A stretch of DNA of 64,000 nucleotides, taken from contig CATIUR010000004.1 in NCBI GenBank assembly GCA_949592205.1, positions 70,591,837-70,655,836 of the forward strand, in the 5' to 3' direction. Positions within the stretch are counted from its first letter, which is position 1; each line of letters begins with the position of its first letter. The notes under the pieces were generated by a model that saw only the letters and a program-made list of their open reading frames with translations, did no database searches and was not told the origin of the DNA. Of this stretch, positions 1-11,202 are shown piece by piece. The translations under genes were made by a program, and so were the position numbers. The stretch is from Helichrysum umbraculigerum. Its lineage: Eukaryota; Streptophyta; Magnoliopsida; Asterales; Asteraceae.

Positions 1-1370
1 TTAGAATTGACAAAAACTGAGTTTGATGTTGTTTTGGTCACAAAAATGGAGTTTGGGTTCGTGCAGGTCTGAAGCATCATTTTTATACGTATAAACGCGA
101 TCCCAACCTAGTTTCCTGATCGCGTTCCTTAGTTAAATTTTGCCTCTGTCGAGTTTTGGTCTTGGTTACGCGATCCTAGCCATTTTCCCGGACCGCGTTG
201 CTAAGTGTATTTTTGGTCACGGTAGAGTTTGGTCGTATGAACGCGATCCCAACTCATTTTCCGGGATCGCGTTAGTCAGTGAAAAATCATCAATGACTGA
301 AATCCTTCTTGGGAACGCGATCCAGACCTTATGCCCGGATCGCGTTTCACAGTGTAAAACGGTAACATAATGGTTTTGGTCAGTGTAACGCGATCACACC
401 ACCTCATGCCCAGATCGCGTTAGCATGTTAAAATTTGATAAATGTGATAACTTGTGACTTATATACTTGTGATATTTAAGTACTATTAGAAGTATATTAT
501 GTACACATATTTGACATTATATACTTGGGTAGATTATAACAACTTATAAAATGAGATACTAATTTGGGTTTTGGTTGTGTTCTCAGATAAACCGAAGACT
601 CAGTAATATAAGATCTCTAAGTGGAGACTGCGATCATCAGGGTGAGTGGATCATTGACTTTCAGTCTAAATTATTTGTAACAACTTGGTTATAACGGGTA
701 AACTTGGTTTTACTGTTATATGTTGTTTAAATTAACATATTGCCATGATGATTATGGATTATGTGAAGTCTTTCAGAGGTCAACAGGGATTGGGTTTGGG
801 TACTATTACTTGGACAACATTAGTGCTTTGTACATGTGTTGTTTATTGAATTGGTGTTGTAAGTAGTAATAGTACCAAACTATAGGTTAAAACACTGAAT
901 TGGCCTTCAGTCGGTTGTAAGTGTTACTTGGGGGCCACCGCGGCAGTAGGGTACCTCAAGGACTACCGATCCTCTTTGAAGCTAGTTGTTTATGATGCTT
1001 CGCTGTAAACATTATTAATCTAAGTTAGGTTGATAGTTATGGATCTATTCACTTAGCTTTGTGCTAATCCCCCTCATCACTTCTTGCAGGTTAATCTTTT
1101 GATAGTGGGTGGGCACGAAGTTGGTTTGTGGAATGGGATGTTTGACGACTCCCACTCTGATTTAGATAAATATGTCAATGATCTAACATTGTGTTTTGAG
1201 ATTGTATAATACCTAAAACTTAATGTTTGTAGTGACTATGGTAAACTAAACTTTATGGATCATGCTATGTAGATTGCGCTTTTGAAATGTAATTATATGC
1301 AATCTAAGATGTAATTATTTAAATATGCGCTTCCGGTAAAAAAAAATGGTCTTGAAATTAGAGGACGTCA
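1..1370 (+). repeat. 5' LTR of element A (truncated by window edge)
   Basis: Matches the 3' LTR from 33558 to 34922; its first ~743 bp lie left of the window. It ends in CA at 1370, followed five bases later by the PBS. The two LTRs differ by scattered substitutions and a small indel near 365 (five extra bases here). No gene is present in it. Confidence 0.93.
93..421 (+). repeat. Five tandem CGCGATCC/GGATCGCG hairpins in the A 5' LTR
   Basis: Five inverted-repeat units lie at about 93-125, 168-199, 239-273, 313-345 and 387-421. Each is roughly AACGCGATCC, then 12-15 nt, then GGATCGCGTT. Spacing is about 75 nt. The second and fifth have decayed arms. The same array is in the 3' LTR at 33651-33973. 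Confidence 0.9.
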
Positions 1371-1375
1371 TAATT

Positions 1376-1387
1376 TGGTATCAGAGC
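1376..1387 (+). promoter_or_regulatory. Primer-binding site of element A (initiator-Met tRNA)
   Basis: TGGTATCAGAGC is the standard plant PBS complementary to the 3' end of initiator methionine tRNA. It lies 5 nt after the LTR end at 1370, where minus-strand DNA synthesis would start. Confidence 0.95.
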
Positions 1388-1546
1388 ATAGGTTTGGGTG
1401 AATTGAGCATGGGTTAAGTGTTCAATCCCAAATCTATTTGTGTTAGTCAAACATTCCAAGGAGCGGGATTTAGCTATTGTATGAGAATTGGTTAGTATGT
1501 AGGTACTAACAATTAACGAGTTGTGAGATGTTGTTTTGATACAAAT

Positions 1547-2690
1547 ATGACAGATAATGAACATCCGACCGATACTCCCAACATCGTCTCTAGAGTGGAT
1601 GTTACTCCTCCTGAGAATTAGAATGGTAGACGGGGTCAGTCTGGTACTTCGTTTTCAGTAAGGGATTTAGATCGAGATGATTATGTTTTACAGTTAGAGG
1701 AGGAAGTACTTAAACTTAGAGGTTTACAACAGCAGTCTTTGCTAGATCAACATGCCAGATTATCCCATCAGCAAAATAAAGTATGTTCTTTTAAGACTTT
1801 CATGGCTTGTAGACCATCGGAATTCTGTGGTAGTACTAACCCATCGGTTACACTTGATTGGTTGAGAGATGTAGAGAGAAAGTTTGAGGTTTGTCGATGT
1901 GAGGATGAGATCAAGGTTCCTTATGCGGTCCAACTCTTGAAAGGTCAAGCAATGGCATGGTGGGATTCCATTACATCACCTTTAAGGTGGCCCGATTTCT
2001 ACAATGAGGTTTGCAAGAAGTATTATTCTGAATTTGACATGACTTGTATCCGACGGGAGTTTATGGATTTGCGTTTGACGGATAGTATGTCTATGGATGA
2101 GCTTATTTCACAATTTTCTGAAAAGTTGATATTTGTGCAACAATGGGTTCCGGATGAAAGGACCACGATTTAGCATTTTGTCAGTATGTTACCTCCTACT
2201 TATCGGACGACTGTGAGATCGGCGGGTTCCCTTACTTAAGCTTTTAATTTGGCCCGTTCTATGGATGGTGATATTCGGGCTCGGAATTCAAAAAACAAGA
2301 GAAAGATCTTCGTTGAAATCCAAAGGTGATTCCTTAGCGAATCAAGGAAAGAAAAGATGGTAGGGATCTCAACAGAATAGGAAACAAAATGCTAGTGGTG
2401 GTATAGTGGATAAATCAAATTGGTGCCAAAGTTGTAAATCTAAGCACACGGGACCTTGTACCCCTCAAACTGCAAGGTGCATTAAGTGTGGGAAGTTTGG
2501 TCATGACATAAAGGATTGCACATTCCCTAAGCATGTTTGTTAGAACTGTCTGAAAGTGGGTCACCGAGCGGGTCAGTGTACTGAGGCGGGTAAGCAGAGA
2601 TCGGGAATGGTCGGAGGGTCTTCATCGTCTGGCCAGAAAAGAAAGAATTCACCATCGGCAACTGGCAGGGCTTTCCAAATGACAGCTGAT
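1547..2690 (+). pseudogene. Degenerate gag of element A
   Basis: The likely ATG at 1547 opens a frame interrupted by TAG at about 1618, then open from about 1621 to 2173. It encodes a retrotransposon gag (capsid) domain with the usual Trp-rich core (AMAWWDSI, about 1951-1975). TAG at 2171 and TAA near 2236 break it, and a frameshift follows. The nucleocapsid part is recognisable at about 2420-2590: a CCHC knuckle CIKCGKFGHDIKDC, then a second broken one with TAG inside. Several stops (at about 1618, 2171 and 2236) would be single C-to-T changes from Gln codons. No functional protein is possible. Confidence 0.85.
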
Positions 2691-3861
2691 GAAGCTGTCA
2701 GAACCGAGGACGTCATAACTGGTACTTTTCTTATAAATTCTGTACCACCAAGTGTTCTGTTTGATTCAGGAGCTAATTGTTCTTTTATATCCATGCTTTT
2801 CTGTGATAGACTGAAATTGACTCCCACTTGTATTACAAATCCTATTGAGGTTGAGGTAGCGGATGGTAAAATGGTTCCGGTTACCACATCGGTGACTGGA
2901 GCTAGCATATTGATTGAGGGTCATAGTTTCCCAGTTTCTTTTCTCTTGATGCATATTCCCGGTTTTGATGTGGTGTTAGGCATGGACTGGTTAAGTCAAA
3001 ATAAAGCCAATATAGAATGGCATAAGAAGTTGATAAGAATCCCAATCTCGGATGAGTCATATGTCGTGGCTCGAGGGGAACGGGAGAAGGGTAGTATTCC
3101 TTTGATTTCAATGATGAAAGCTAGAAAATCTTTAGCTAAGGGGTGTGAATCATATTTGGCTTATGTAATTGATGCTAAGTTAGAAAAGAAAATTGTTTCT
3201 GATGTCCGAGTTGTTTCTGAATACTCGGAAGTCTTTCCCGATGAGCTGCCTGGCTTACCTCCCATTAGAGAAGTAGAGTATAAAATTGATTTAATCCTTG
3301 GTTCTACTCCTGTAGCTAAGGCTCCTTATAGATTAGCTCCCTCAGAATTCATGAAATGATGAGTCAGATTTAGGAATTGTTAGATAAGGGTTTTGTTAGG
3401 CCCAGTTCTTCGCCATGGGGTGCACATGTGTTGTTTGTTAAAAAGAAGGATGGCACCTTTCGTATGTGTATTGACTATAAGGAGTTGAATAAAAGAACCG
3501 TAAAGAATAAATACCCTTTGCCCCGAATAGATGAGTTATTTGATCAATTGCAAGGGTCTTCTTATTTCTTTAAGATTGATTTGAGGTCGGGTTACCACCA
3601 AGTGCGGGTTTGTGAGGAGGATATTCCTAAGACTGCTTTTCACACTAGATACGGTCATTATGAGTTCTTGGTTATGCCATTTGGGTTGACTAATGCTCCG
3701 ACAGTTTTCATGGATTTGATGAATAGAGTTTGTCGGCCTTTTCTTGATATATTTGTCATTGTGTTCATTGATGATATCTTGATATATTCTAAGTCAGAAG
3801 CTGAGCATGAAATGCATTTGAGATTTGTTTTGAAAACCTTAAAAAGAGAGCAATTATATGG
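2691..3861 (+). pseudogene. Protease and truncated reverse transcriptase of element A
   Basis: The aspartic protease motif FDSGANCSFI is at about 2761-2790, with the downstream VVLGMDWL signature near 2970. The RT fingers/palm region follows a frameshift and a TAG near 3371. It has the typical PWGAHVLFVKKKDG and YPLPRIDELFDQL segments and the catalytic F-I-D-D at about 3762-3773. Homology stops abruptly at about 3861, just after the catalytic motif, where a copia remnant (H) begins. The RT thumb, connection, RNase H and integrase zinc finger are absent from the window, so roughly 1.2 kb of pol was lost at this junction. Confidence 0.88.
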
Positions 3862-4054
3862 TTTGAGTTCTATTTTAAAACATTTTAAAATTGAGCGTAT
3901 ATTTTAAACTATTAAAATATGGAGGTCTGATTAGTAAATAAATTAACTATATACATATATAAATCTATTATACATATATACTTAATTTAAAAACCATTTT
4001 GTTTCCAAATTCATATTATCTACATTTTGTATTGCTAACATTATTAAGCTATGT

Positions 4055-4065
4055 CTCTGATACCA
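4055..4065 (-). promoter_or_regulatory. Primer-binding site of element H
   Basis: CTCTGATACCA on the plus strand is the complement of TGGTATCAGAG, an initiator-Met tRNA PBS, next to the presumed LTR end at 4067. Confidence 0.75.
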
Positions 4066-4066
4066 C

Positions 4067-4364
4067 TATTAGGTTTTCTATACCCTAACTAGATTAACAT
4101 ATGCAGCGGAAAATAACAATTAATCTAGAGCAACTAGGAAACTAAACCCTAAAGACCTTGACTTAATAAACGAAAGTGATAATACAAAATAAATAGATAA
4201 ATGAGAAAATACTAACCTTTGAGAAAACCAATTTCTCATGCGCAGACCACCTTGCAGAACCTTCACGCAGACTCCTTGCTCGACCTTCCATACTTTGGAT
4301 GGCAAGTACCCAAAATAGAATACCTCTAATGCTTCACACCCGTGAACTAAGAGAAATTCCATAT
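4067..4364 (-). repeat. Distal (R/U5) part of the H LTR
   Basis: Sequence between the H PBS and the F insertion. It ends in the CATAT target duplication of F (4360-4364), and the LTR continues at 20471. No coding potential is seen. Confidence 0.65.
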
Positions 4365-6137
4365 TGACGGTGCCCAAACGGTCGGGTTTTTTAGCTCACC
4401 TTTCTCACGAAGGGGGAACCTACCTCGTCGTCAAAGGACTTGACCAAACAGGTCGGACGCGGGTCAGTGGAGTTTTAAATTTTATATTTTGCTGGGCCTA
4501 AGTATACTAAAGCTATGGGTGAGTATAGCGATAGGTATGACCTAGGGTTGTTCTTCAAACTACAACGGGCATGGGATCTAGGTTTTCAATTATCCTTCGT
4601 AATTTAGCTGGGTTTTATCAAGAGTTGATAGGGGTTTTGTTTTGTTTTCTAATTAACTACCTAATTTAAAATTAAAATACTAAACTAAGGTAAAGGAGGT
4701 GAGGTGAGGTGGCTACGAGAACTACATGTTAAACGCGTGTGTTTACTATGACAGTCATGTATGCTATTTAGGGGTAGTTATTTTGGTTAGGGCCTTAGTT
4801 ATGATGACGGGTGCAGGATTTAGCAGACGTACTCGGAACAATCAATGAGGTACAAAGTAATCTACCTACAACCTTTCCATGGCTTCCACGTGTTTGTACT
4901 ACACCAGAGGTGTTTCCAACGCTATACCAGGTACTGGGCTGTTTTACGGTATTTCCGTTGCTTCATTTGAAAGGTCCTTGTTGTCTATCCTGGACAGATT
5001 ATACTTCCTAATGAGCCACAGCTACTAGCCTATTATCTATCTAACGTAGAGTTGTCCGCAATCAGATAAATAACATGTCACGAAGATAACAGCTATGGAA
5101 TGTGAACTACACTGGAAGTTGTCCCAAATGTAGAAACCAATTTAACCAGCAACCATCCTCGAGTCTTGTTCCCCAATCTCGGACATTTGAGATATCCGAA
5201 TCATGGCATGAATTGTTGAATAAACAAAAACATGAACATGGGTTTCCCACCGGAACAAGTTGGGATGGTCGGGTCTAACGGCTAGTCAAATTGTTCATCA
5301 TTATTTCATATAAATCATCATAACTATTCTATGCATGTTAAACTGGTGTATGCAATTAACATATATATATCTGAAAACCTAATCATATATCCAATAGCAC
5401 AAGTGAGACTAGCATGCATACCCTAAAGCAACAATCAAACAAGAACATGTAGCAGAGAAGCATACAAGGATCAACTTATTTCATGCAGAGTATCTGGATA
5501 AATGTTTAAGTCACAAATGTTCCGAAAGTTCTCTCAAAAACATTTGTTATATGAAATGGATCTAATCTATCTCTAATCATATGCTCCGTGTCTCCCTCCG
5601 ATCTTATTTCAACCAGGAGAACACCAGCCATGTCGAGTTCAACGATCATCAGACACAGAATAATTAGCGGCGTACTATTAGAAGTTGGCCAAGTTCTTAG
5701 TAGTAATTTACTAACCACAGCATAAGTTGGATAGATAAACATTGGAGATTCGTTTCATAGATTCAAATATATTTCAACAGTATACAGACAGAGTAACGAC
5801 ATGATTAAAGAATAACTACCCTAGCATAACGACTATCATAGCATTCACAGATTTGTTCAGCTCAGCATGACAATAATTCTAGCAAGCATTTCTAAATAAG
5901 CATAGCAACAGCACAACATATTTAAAAATAACAAGATAGAGATTAAAATAAAACCTGACAGAGCGTTATTACAAATCTTGAATAACCGCAGTCTCGGAGC
6001 ACCTCCGTTACAAGTAAGCTACTAATCTACTAGCTTAACTAACCTAATTAACTAACTAACTATTTAGAGAGAGAGTAGAGAGAGAAAGAGAGAAATTGAA
6101 TGAGAAAACATGAATGAAAATGGTGAGGAGGTGGTTG

Positions 6138-6145
6138 TATTTATA
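6138..6145 (-). promoter_or_regulatory. TATA box of the F 3' LTR
   Basis: The minus strand reads CCTATAAATACAACC, a strong plant TATA box, followed by a CT-rich stretch (6055-6120 region) typical of an LTR transcription start. The same box is at 19830-19837 in the other F LTR and at 22223-22230 in J. Confidence 0.8.
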
Positions 6146-6246
6146 GGCATCGCACAGCCGTATTCTTCAACTGTATTCTAACCCCCAAATGCACAACCGT
6201 ATCGCATAGCCGTATAAAAATCTGATTTTTATTGCCTGAATACAAA

Positions 6247-6462
6247 ATACGGTTGGTTTTGGCTGTATACGGGTGGACTGGAGCAAATACGGGTGGGCAC
6301 CAACCGTATACGGCTGGACTGGGCCGTATACGGCTGGGCACAGGCCGTATACGGTCTACACAGGCCGTATACGGTCTACACAGGCCGTATACAATCTGTG
6401 TCCATCCGTATACGGTCTGGGACAGCCGTATTCGGTCTGGGACAGCCGTATTCGGTCCTTTC
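6247..6462 (-). repeat. Cluster of CCGTATACGG palindromes just upstream of the F TATA box
   Basis: Five exact CCGTATACGG palindromes and about as many variants lie within ~215 bp, separated by about 10-20 nt (TGGACTGGG, TCTACACAGG or TCTGGGACAG spacers). In the element's orientation they lie in U3, starting about 100 bp upstream of the TATA box. Weaker CCGTAT half-sites continue to about 6150. Confidence 0.9.
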
Positions 6463-6815
6463 GGTTCTTCGTTTCTTTGATTTGGCGTAACTTCTTCGTC
6501 ATTTATCCATTTTGAGCGACTTTTATATCCACGAGTTCGTAATTTCCTAACGAAGAAAATAACATAAGTTAGAGGTCGTAATTCTTTGTGTAGCTCAAAA
6601 AGTGCTAGAACGAGTGAACGAGAATGCCTGTGATCGTATTCGTTAGATTTATCGTGTTTTTCGACCATTCTAGTTGATTTTTGAAACATTGTCTATATTT
6701 TGGCCCCTGTTATGAGTTTTAATAATATAGTGCTTATTTTGGATAATTTCATCATAATTTAGGCCAAAAAGGTGAGATAATGACACTTAAAAACTTGACT
6801 TTTTGCGTGTCATCA

Positions 6816-6854
6816 AATATCCCACACTTAGACTTTTGCTTGTCCTCAAGCAAA
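6816..6854 (-). promoter_or_regulatory. Polypurine tract of element F preceded by a GAGGAC-loop hairpin
   Basis: On the minus strand the hairpin has 7-bp arms TTTGCTT and AAGCAAA around the loop GAGGAC (6835-6854). Then come 5 nt, then the PPT AAGTGTGGGATATT (6816-6829), directly abutting the LTR start TGATGA at 6815. The PPT primes plus-strand DNA synthesis; the role of the hairpin is unknown. The same architecture is at 43900-43936. Confidence 0.85.
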
Positions 6855-9387
6855 TCACAATCTTATCTGCCAAAATCTCCTATTTTAGGATGCTTTCTTG
6901 AGCCGCACATAAGAATTTGTACAGATTGAAAACAAGTATTTCGCCTGTCGGAAAAAGAGGAAGTGTTCACATGAAATATCCAAAGTTTTTCAAGATGATT
7001 CACTTAGGCAAACTTTCAATTCTCATAGATGTGGAATATACACGACTGGGCGATCTCACTGCTGGTCACTCAATTCACTCAAGTGTATCGGGTTTCCTAT
7101 TATCCTAAACAAAATGAAAAATCGCTCAATTACCTGTCGTGCAGTATTCGTCGTCATAGGCTTGCCCAAGGATCATATCTCCACCACTTAGACGGGGACG
7201 GTACTAATTATCCCAAGACATTCAAGTGGGTTGTAATATTTGGTGAGGGTTAAAGGGTATGGATAAGTGTGGTTTTTAAGGGTTAAGGGTGTTACTTATC
7301 TTAGGCCTTTAAAACTTAATGAAAAATTCCATTTAGACATTCTTTTTAAATAAAATGGAAACGGATAACGCTAAAGGAAGATAGCTATTTTGACTTCTAT
7401 CTTTTGAAAAAACACGGATGATTCTACACATTAAGAATCGGAGTTTCTGGGAGATTTGAAGCACTTAGCTTTATTTTTATTTTTGGGCTCAGAATTTCTT
7501 TCAAGAGGGCTTCTAAGGGAGATTTTTCTTTTATTTATTTTCTTGCCTTCTGGGCATCCTTTCTTACTTTTCATTTTTTTTTCTAAAACCTTTGTCACTT
7601 TCGAGCTTACTTGGTGCCAATTTTTCGCACCATAAGACTCTCGATTTCTTTTGAGTTTTGAATATGGAAGCACACATGAGAAACTTTTAGTAAACACGAA
7701 CTTTTTTTGTGATTTTGGGGTAGAAAGCAAAAAGAAGATCTAGATAGCGTTTTTCAAAAAGATTTTAAAAATTCTAAGATAATTTTTTGGTAGGTAAGGG
7801 AATAAGTGGGTTTAATAATATGGGTTGAAAGAAATGAAAAGGCTAAGGCTCAACAGGGTTATCTAGGCGGATCATCAACACTAGAAATAAGTGTCGGAAG
7901 GGTTTTGGGCTTGAAAGAGATATGTTGAAATGGGGTTTAATCCTAGGGAATGTCAAGGTCCTCTAATTGTACCTATATCACGTATGACACCCATCAATGT
8001 GATTTTGACACGTATACCTAGGGCAAGTTCTAATTCAGAAATACATGCACCGGTCACACAAAACAAACGAACAGTGAAGCATTTAAAATGAATGCTTATA
8101 AGGCTCAAAGTTCCTCACCGCAAAAATGGGTTATATGTGTCCAGTCGTGCGATGCCCCTCTTAGATCCTCATCTTAAATTGTTTGGAATCTGACATGATT
8201 CGACCTCTTTTTACCAACTTTTGAATACTTGTAAAAAAAATCTGTACTCTTTCTTACATTGTGACTCAAAAAGGTTTAAACTTTTTGAAAATTTTGGCAA
8301 AAGTAAGGATTGAAAAATCATTCGAGGACTTGCATGTCTCAAAATCAACTTTGACACATAATTAGACGAGATATACTGCTATCCCACACTTAGAAATAAA
8401 CATTGTCCCCAATGTTTCTACACTAAGAGGGGAGAATCCCACACTTAGGGTTTTGTTTTAGGAAAAATGTGAATATAAAAGTTTTAAGTACGGAGGATCC
8501 CACACTTAGTGAAGTGGGCATAAGCATATCTAAGTTACGCAGAAACTAGAAGAGTTTAGGAGAGGTACTTCCTTACGGTCTAAGAATACTAGATTTAGGA
8601 CCAGATTCGTGAAGGAGTGGTGCTAGTGATCTGCTGGATTTGTGGACCAGTCTCTATTTAAAGCTCGTCCATTCCACACGAAGCTAAGTTCTGCAAATAC
8701 CATAAAATACAGTCACATTACACCATTTCAACAACATATCAATCTCATAAATAAAGAACATAAAATAAACTATAGTCGTCTAGTAAATCATCCATGTCTG
8801 GGTCAAATGCTGCAAGTGCGTCACTGTCCGGAACGAAAGTAGGTGACGTGGCAACAGTGGTACCAGGCATCATGGGTGCAACAGGGAGATCAGGAGATGT
8901 AGTAGCAGCAGTAGGAAGAGTGGGCTCTGAAGTAGGTGCAGCTGGGAAGAACAGTGGTCAACTTCTTTTTTCCTCTGCGGTACTTCTTTTTCTTCTACTG
9001 TTGCTGGGAAGTGAGTCCTGAGGTCTCAGCTGAAGCGTCCATCCTGAAACACAAAGAAAACAGATAATGCTATAGTTTATAAGGTTATACAAATGCAGCA
9101 TAGTCAGATGACTTTTAAAAGATTTTTATAAAAGTTGGAGTCATCTGAATGGTTGCATTTGTATAAGTCAAATAAAACGTATCTCCGATGTATATGTAAG
9201 AGGGTGGTGATGTCGGGTATCTAGATTATCCTGCATCATTAGTCCAGTGATGATAATACTAAGCAAAAATAAACCGAGAAATAAAATTAAAGCTATTATA
9301 AAGATAAGCAATGGGGTGCCTCCCAAGAGCGCTTGTTTAACGAGTCACTAGCTTGACTCTTTTACCTACTTTGTCGGCTCAAGGTGG
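6855..9387 (-). other. Long 3' non-coding region of element F
   Basis: About 2.5 kb between the end of integrase and the PPT, as is usual for Athila elements, some of which carry an env-like ORF here. I see no env-like reading frame: open frames are short, on both strands, and lack a signal or membrane pattern I could support. It contains three further copies of the PPT-like core (plus strand CCCACACTTAG) at 8383-8393, 8438-8448 and 8499-8509, besides the true one at 6821-6831. Confidence 0.75.
8379..8417 (-). promoter_or_regulatory. Internal hairpin plus PPT-like motif in element F
   Basis: The minus strand has 7-bp arms AAACATT and AATGTTT around the loop GGGGAC (8398-8417), then 6 nt, then AAGTGTGGGATAG (8379-8391). 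It repeats the layout of the true PPT site (6816-6854) about 1.6 kb upstream of it. Confidence 0.75.
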
Positions 9388-10080
9388 TTAAAAGATATAG
9401 ACTTCCTCATTGGAAGGAAAATCTTCGATGTAGTGCTTTAAGCGGTGACCGTTGACTTTAAAATTACTGTCCGGTGCCTCGAGTTCGACTGCTCCGTATG
9501 TAAAGACCTTTGATATAACGAACGGTCCGCTCCACCTTGATCTGAATTTGCCTGAAAACTTTTTGAAGCGCGAATTGAAAAGAAGAACTTTATCTCCAGG
9601 TTTGAATCGAGAATACTTGAGTTTGGCGTCGTGGGTATTCTTGGTTCGCTCCTTGAAATGTAGAGAACGATCGTACGCTTGGTCTCTCAATTCGGCCAGT
9701 TCGTTCTGCTGCATCTTTCAATGTAATCCTATTATGGAAGGGTCTAGATTACAATCTCTCAGCGCCCAGTAAGCCTTATATTCCAACTCGATCGGCACAT
9801 GACACGCTTTTCCATAGACTAGTCTCTATGGCATGGTCCCTAATGGTGACTTGTATGGTTCTGAACGCCCACAGAGCATCGTCTAACTTGTCGGCCCATC
9901 TCTCCTTATGATTAACCACGGTTCGTTCCAAGATCCTTTTGAGAGCTCTGTTTGTCACTTCGGCCTGCCCATTCATCTACGGATGATAAACCGTAGATGT
10001 CTTATGGGTAACACCATAATATTGTAATGTCCTCATAAACTGAGCACTAATGAAGTGCGTGCCCCGATCACTGATGATCG
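9388..10080 (-). pseudogene. Integrase C-terminal half of element F
   Basis: Minus-strand sequence continuing the integrase after solo LTR G. From 10080 it resumes exactly at the catalytic SDRGTHF segment (second Asp of D-D-E), then NGQAEVTNRALKRILE with the Glu. A TAG replaces the usual Gln before NGQ (about 9976). A frameshift follows. The C-terminal region with KPGDKVLLFNSR and WSGPFVI is in the frame at 9714-9388. Removing G and one CCTTT makes the two integrase halves continuous in frame, so the gene was interrupted by G, not rearranged. Confidence 0.88.
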
Positions 10081-10656
10081 CCTTTTGTGACAACTCTCCA
10101 TATTAGGTATTAATTAAGCTTAAGCACGTGCATTCTTACGCTAATTTTCTGACAAAAATTTAAACAAACGTTTTGATGTGATATAAGTCTAGCAAGCCCG
10201 AGACTTTTGGATAAAAAGTCCTACGTATTTCGTAATTAATTATGATTACGTACAAACTATCGGAACGAACTCGACAAAAATAAAATACAAATGTTGGTGA
10301 ACATATAATTAATAATACGAAATTATTAATCACGAATATTATTAAATTTATATTATTGTCATAATATAAAACATTATACGTTTCGTTTAAAATGAATCGT
10401 ACAAGACTGCGACAATACAGAAACCTACAGAACAACCCAAAAATGATAAAAATATATTTTTGTTATTGTAGTTAAAGTATTTGGAATAATACTTCGAAAT
10501 AAACTTACTAATATTGAATGAAAATTTACATACAATTGGACCCGTACACGGAAATAACGGGTTAAATAACCAATTGATAACCCAAATTTAATATGCCAGT
10601 CGACATCCTCCTGTACATCTCCTCACCCCCCTTTGACAATCAAAACACTGATATAT

Positions 10657-10666
10657 TTTTATATAA
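10657..10666 (+). promoter_or_regulatory. Putative TATA box of solo LTR G
   Basis: TTTTATATAA about 570 bp into the LTR, followed within 30 nt by CT-rich sequence (10670-10700) resembling the transcription start regions of the other LTRs. Start site not proven. Confidence 0.5.
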
Positions 10667-11202
10667 CCTACTCCTTCACTCTCGATCTCTCACAACACCT
10701 AACTCAATAATTCACCACCAACAAAATTCTCTCTCTGTGATCATACAACTACAGTAGCAGCAGCAGAAGTGGAAGAAGAAGCTGAGCTTCTTCATTTACA
10801 CCATCAAACAACAAAACATTTACACAATCATCCTCAACATCTCGCGGCATCATCATCACACGGAATCATCATCATCTTCCTCTTGTGAGCAACTTTTCGA
10901 CCTCTAAATTCTTTACTTAAGTTTTGTTTTATATAATGTTAATATAACCTCATATATGTATGTATCTAGTTGGTGGTGATGATGATGATAAAATGAGACC
11001 ATAAAACCAAAAACAAACATCCGTGTACAAAAAAAAATGATATATGTAAATGTGTAATAAAATGTGAAATCGACAAAGGTAAACTTGTGTAACATTGGGT
11101 ACAACCATATGTAAATGACTGTAACTCGAAACCATAGTAAAATACGTAACGAATTCGAGCTAAAAACACAAACCGAGATAGAGTGAACTGGGCCGGAGCC
11201 CA

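Larger units (their letters stand above)
4365..6815 (-). repeat. 3' LTR of element F
   Basis: 2451 bp, in minus orientation starting TGATGACACGC at 6815 and ending CGTCA at 4365. It is homologous to the other F LTR and, more distantly, to solo LTR J, which has the opposite orientation. It keeps a segment of about 28 bp near 5060-5088 that J also has but the right F LTR lacks, so the right copy suffered the deletion. No genes. Confidence 0.93.

Noticed and set aside
140..370. Conserved 76-codon frame present in both A LTRs (also 33697-33990)
   Set aside because: Conservation is explained by LTR identity; the frame runs through the hairpin array and shows no domain.
4120..4377. 85-codon minus-strand frame
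   Set aside because: Crosses the H-LTR/F-LTR insertion boundary, so it cannot be an ancestral gene.
6232..6515. Three overlapping plus-strand frames with repeated Tyr-Gly-Arg-Pro motifs
   Set aside because: They are translations of the CCGTATACGG palindrome block in the F LTR in different frames; no start context and not kept in the other LTR.
8794..9021. Plus-strand Ala/Gly/Val-rich frame with hydrophobic end, considered as an env-like or signal-bearing ORF of F
   Set aside because: It is on the strand opposite to F transcription, short and low-complexity.
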